Below, piece after piece: positions 61,353 through 64,000 of a stretch of DNA of 64,000 bases (positions are counted from its first letter, which is position 1; every line of letters starts with the position of its first letter). The notes below the pieces were generated by a model, which had not been told where the DNA came from, searched no databases, and worked only from the letters and a program-made list of their open reading frames with translations. The translations under genes were made by a program, and so were the position numbers. The DNA comes from Sulfuritalea hydrogenivorans sk43H (GTDB lineage Bacteria > Pseudomonadota > Gammaproteobacteria > Burkholderiales > Rhodocyclaceae), in the NCBI RefSeq assembly GCF_000828635.1, contig NZ_AP012547.1:1798001-1862000 (forward strand), written 5' to 3'.

Positions 61353-64000
61353 ATGGCTGATATCCATCGCTGGCAACACCAGTATCTCGGTGCGACCATC
61401 TTTCCGAAGACCCTATCAGTAGTCGAATTTCGGGCTTTCTTTACCTTCTCGGAAGAAGAACTTGCCGCCATCCGAAAACGCTTTCGCACCCAGCTACGTG
61501 TCTCCGGAGCTTTGCAGTTGGGATTCCTCAAGATGACCGGCAATCTGCTTGAGGATACTCAGATCATCCCGAGCAAGCTGCTCCGGCACATTTCCGCCCA
61601 ACTCGAACTCCCTGCTCTGACGATCGCCAGTCTCAAGGCGATCTACACGCGACCAAAGACACTTTACGAGCACCAATGGTGGGCCATGGAAACGCTTGGG
61701 TTCTCCAAGGCGACCTCCGAGCAACAACTGCGGTTGCTGCCGTTTCTGTGCCAAGAGGCCCAATACGCACCCAGTGTCGACGTCCTGGTCGATCGCGCCA
61801 AGGTCTGGCTGTACCAGCACCACTATTTAACCCTCGCCGACCGCATCATCCGCGATATCGCCCGACGCGCCATGTCGGAGTCCGAGGAGGCCCTCTTCCG
61901 CCTGATCTGCAGACAAATTGCACCAGCCGAATTTCGGCGTATCGAAGCGTCCGTCCTGCGGCTGCAGGAAAATACGGGGCGTTCCAAGCTTGAGTGGCTT
62001 CAGCAGCCACCGCGAAAGAAGTCGATCAACGCGGTACGAGAACGCATTGAGCGTATCGACTTTCTCAAGGGACTGGGAATCCACAACCTGGACCTCGAGA
62101 GCGTCGCCATTGAGAAGATTCGCGGCTATGCCAGCGAGCTTTATGGGATTCGTCCGGTCAAGTACCGGGAATTGAAGGACCCGGCTCGAACGCTGCGCCT
62201 CGTGTGCTATCTCAAGATGTCCTTGATGGATGCGACGGATGCTGCCATCGCGCTCGGCGGCCGCATCACAGCCAAGATCCACCGTACCGCGCTCGAAAAG
62301 GCTAGGCTCGCCGAAGCCGAAAGCGCGATTTCCCAAGCGGACGCTTTCGAGCAGATTGTCGAGCGCGCGAACAACAAGTCCGTTACGGACAGCGAGGTCC
62401 GCGCCTATGTCCTTGCGCTGGCCGAGACCCTGAAACCACGGCAGTTCCATACACGTGCGGAGGCCGCCCGCTGGATCCTCTCCGAGCCGAACGACCAGGT
62501 CCGCTCCTTGTTGCACGCCATGCAGAAGCTCGAGATTCAGGCCGAACCGCAGGACCCCGGTAAGGAGCGCGTCGATTATCTGCAGACGCTCTACGCGGGC
62601 AAGATCACTGCCCTTCCGACGGAGCACCAAGTGCATATCCCGACGCCATGGAAAACCATCATTGAGGGCGAGGATCGGGAGCGCGCCCTGCGCGGGCTGG
62701 AAGCGGCGACGCTCATCGGGTTGCGTAAATCGCTGCGTAGCGGCGCCGTTTATGTCGATCACAGCGAAAAATTCCGCGGGCGCCACCGCCTGATGATCGA
62801 TACCGTCCAGTGGGAACGGGAGAAAACCAAGCGCTATACACAGCTAGGTCTGCCCATGCGTCCGGATGATCTTCTCGACGTCCTCCTGGCGGAACTAGAC
62901 ACCAAGCTTAAGGAGGTCGATACGGCGGTCCAGGCCGGCGCGTTGCAGATCAAAGGCGGCAACCTGCATTACCCGCGCGACAAGGCGGTCGAGAAAAGCG
63001 ATGACGTCGTGCGCCACCGCGACGCCTTGTTCGAACGCATCGGCGTCATCCAGCTGCCGGACTTGATTCTGGAAATGGACAGCCGGGTCCGCTTCAGCAA
63101 GATCATTCTCGGACGGCTGGCCAAGACGCCAACGGAACTCCTTCAGGTCTACGCTGGCATGTTGGCCCATGGCACCTCACTAGACGCCAGTACCGTCTGC
63201 CTCATGGTGCCGCAACTGACGCCGAACCAGATCATTGCCGGCATGAAGCACTTTGAGGATCGGGATACCGTCCGTGCCGCCAACGACGCCGTGGTCGGCT
63301 TCCACCGGCGGCTCCCCATCGCGTCTCACTGGGGCGACGGTACGCTGGCCTCGGCGGACATGATGAGCCTGGACGTTTCCCGCAAGATCTGGCTGGCGCG
63401 TTTGGATCCCAAGCGCGGGATTCCCTCGGTCGGGACCTACACTCTCATGTCCGACTTCTGGAGCGTGATCTACGACCAGCCTATCATCCTGAATGAGCGG
63501 CAGGCCGGGGTCGCCATCGAGGGCGCCATCCGGCAACGGGAAGTTGAACTTGACCGGCTGGCCGTCGATACCCACGGCTACACCGAGTTTGCGATGGCCA
63601 TCGCCAAGCTGCTCGGGTTTGCCTTGTGCCCGCGACTGAAGCGAATCACGGAGCGCCGCTTCTACGTGCCCAGCAACATGAAGAATGCGCCAGAAGGCCT
63701 TCGGGACATCATCATCCCGAGCATTTCCTTGCGGCGGATCCGCGAGGAATGGGATCAACTGGTGCGGCTCGCCTCTTCAATCGAAACCGGGCATTCCACC
63801 GCCACGGTGGCCCTGGCCCGCTACGGCTCGGCTTCCTCCGACAGCCCCATCTACCGGGCCGGCGTCCATCTGGGCCGCCTCATCCGCAGTATCTATCTGT
63901 GCGACTACTTCCTCAGCGAAGACCTGCGCCGTACGGTGAATCGAATTCTGGTGCACGGGGAAGCGGTACATACGCTTCAGCGCGCCATCAATGCCGGGTC
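61353..64000 (+). CDS. tnpA: Tn3-family transposase TnpA (3' end outside window)
   Basis: Open from ATG 61353 (AGGAGGCAG 3-11 bp upstream) to the window edge: 882 codons without a stop. The N-terminal DUF4158 domain starts ATIFPKTLSVVEFRAFFTFSEEELAAIRKRF and includes HQWWAMETLGF. The DDE catalytic core includes SHWGDGTLASADMMSL (first Asp at 662) and DRLAVDTHGYTEFAMAIAKLLGF (second Asp at 739). RLGRLIRSIYLCDYFLSEDLRRTVNRILVHGE-like GRLIRSIYLCDYFL and RRTVNRILVHGEAVHTLQRAI near the edge are typical of the part just before the last Glu region. Usual length is about 980-1010, so roughly 100 residues are missing. Confidence 0.94.
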   Translation, partial: MADIHRWQHQYLGATIFPKTLSVVEFRAFFTFSEEELAAIRKRFRTQLRVSGALQLGFLKMTGNLLEDTQIIPSKLLRHISAQLELPALTIASLKAIYTRPKTLYEHQWWAMETLGFSKATSEQQLRLLPFLCQEAQYAPSVDVLVDRAKVWLYQHHYLTLADRIIRDIARRAMSESEEALFRLICRQIAPAEFRRIEASVLRLQENTGRSKLEWLQQPPRKKSINAVRERIERIDFLKGLGIHNLDLESVAIEKIRGYASELYGIRPVKYRELKDPARTLRLVCYLKMSLMDATDAAIALGGRITAKIHRTALEKARLAEAESAISQADAFEQIVERANNKSVTDSEVRAYVLALAETLKPRQFHTRAEAARWILSEPNDQVRSLLHAMQKLEIQAEPQDPGKERVDYLQTLYAGKITALPTEHQVHIPTPWKTIIEGEDRERALRGLEAATLIGLRKSLRSGAVYVDHSEKFRGRHRLMIDTVQWEREKTKRYTQLGLPMRPDDLLDVLLAELDTKLKEVDTAVQAGALQIKGGNLHYPRDKAVEKSDDVVRHRDALFERIGVIQLPDLILEMDSRVRFSKIILGRLAKTPTELLQVYAGMLAHGTSLDASTVCLMVPQLTPNQIIAGMKHFEDRDTVRAANDAVVGFHRRLPIASHWGDGTLASADMMSLDVSRKIWLARLDPKRGIPSVGTYTLMSDFWSVIYDQPIILNERQAGVAIEGAIRQREVELDRLAVDTHGYTEFAMAIAKLLGFALCPRLKRITERRFYVPSNMKNAPEGLRDIIIPSISLRRIREEWDQLVRLASSIETGHSTATVALARYGSASSDSPIYRAGVHLGRLIRSIYLCDYFLSEDLRRTVNRILVHGEAVHTLQRAINAG

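Larger units (their letters stand above)
61172..64000 (+). mobile_element. Tn3-family transposon, left part (continues past window)
   Basis: The left boundary is placed at GGGTTCCCGTACTTTCCG (61172-61189), where the ABC transporter homology ends. The only gene visible is the Tn3-type transposase. No resolvase or cargo gene lies in the 180-bp leader. The other end, its inverted repeat and the 5-bp target duplication are outside the window, so the boundary could be off by a few bases. Confidence 0.8.

Overview
The window reads as a chromosomal segment of a GC-rich betaproteobacterium, most likely of the Rhodocyclales. This is inferred from the gene content and order of the TCA cluster (acnB, a CitE-like gene, mdh, gntR, sdhCDAB, sdhE, gltA, sucA, sucB, lpdA, zapE), from betaproteobacterial-type IspD/IspF, SdhE and AcnB, and from the codon use. 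No rRNA, tRNA or CRISPR array was seen.

Layout. 1-2.6 kb: tail of a universal stress protein gene, a YnfA-type membrane protein and an intact IS1182-type element. 2.7-8.7 kb (minus strand): a four-gene operon with an MgtC-like membrane protein, a large metallo-beta-lactamase/cNMP-binding-like protein, a fused AmmeB(Memo)-AmmeA(AMMECR1) protein and the AmmeMemoRadiSam radical SAM enzyme. 8.7-12.2 kb: ispD, ispF, thpR, a cyclic-nucleotide-binding-domain protein and an AI-2E/PerM-type exporter, tightly packed. 12.2-13.6 kb: a CGCAGAT-rich inverted repeat, then an IS5-type element that landed exactly on the stop codon of a truncated-haemoglobin gene. 13.6-16.2 kb: that globin with an EnvZ/OmpR-type two-component pair. 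16.3-18.3 kb: two small exported proteins, a PAS protein, a DUF2934 protein and Hsp20. 18.6-21.2 kb: a NarX/NarL-type PAS sensor kinase and regulator, and a GGDEF remnant. 21.3-23.7 kb: an ECF sigma factor, zinc-finger anti-sigma factor and periplasmic proteins.

23.8-41.3 kb is the metabolic core. acnB, a CitE-like gene and mdh run leftward; gntR, sdhCDAB-sdhE, gltA, the 2-oxoglutarate dehydrogenase genes and zapE run rightward. A perfect 18-bp palindrome lies between the two arms, and a matching half-site lies at the sdhC promoter. 41.3-44.8 kb holds a peroxiredoxin, SlyD, an HD-domain protein, a 600-bp orphan stretch and a Crp/Fnr-type regulator.

44.9-59.0 kb is a type I secretion locus: ABC exporter with a degenerate C39-like domain, an antisense hicAB toxin-antitoxin module wedged before the HlyD-type adaptor, a small membrane protein, and a 2996-residue RTX protein with an N-terminal lipase-like domain and four near-identical 324-bp tandem repeats. 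59.1-64.0 kb: a TacAT-type toxin-antitoxin pair, then an ABC transporter gene cut inside its ATPase domain by a Tn3-family transposon whose transposase runs off the end.

The most unusual signal is a dispersed 22-bp element (AGTCGGCGCTGGCG plus a TACGGCG-like tail). It has six good copies and two weaker ones. Some lie just past stop codons. Two lie in frame inside the linkers of unrelated proteins (the EnvZ-like kinase and SucB), where both encode the residues PAPTLA.
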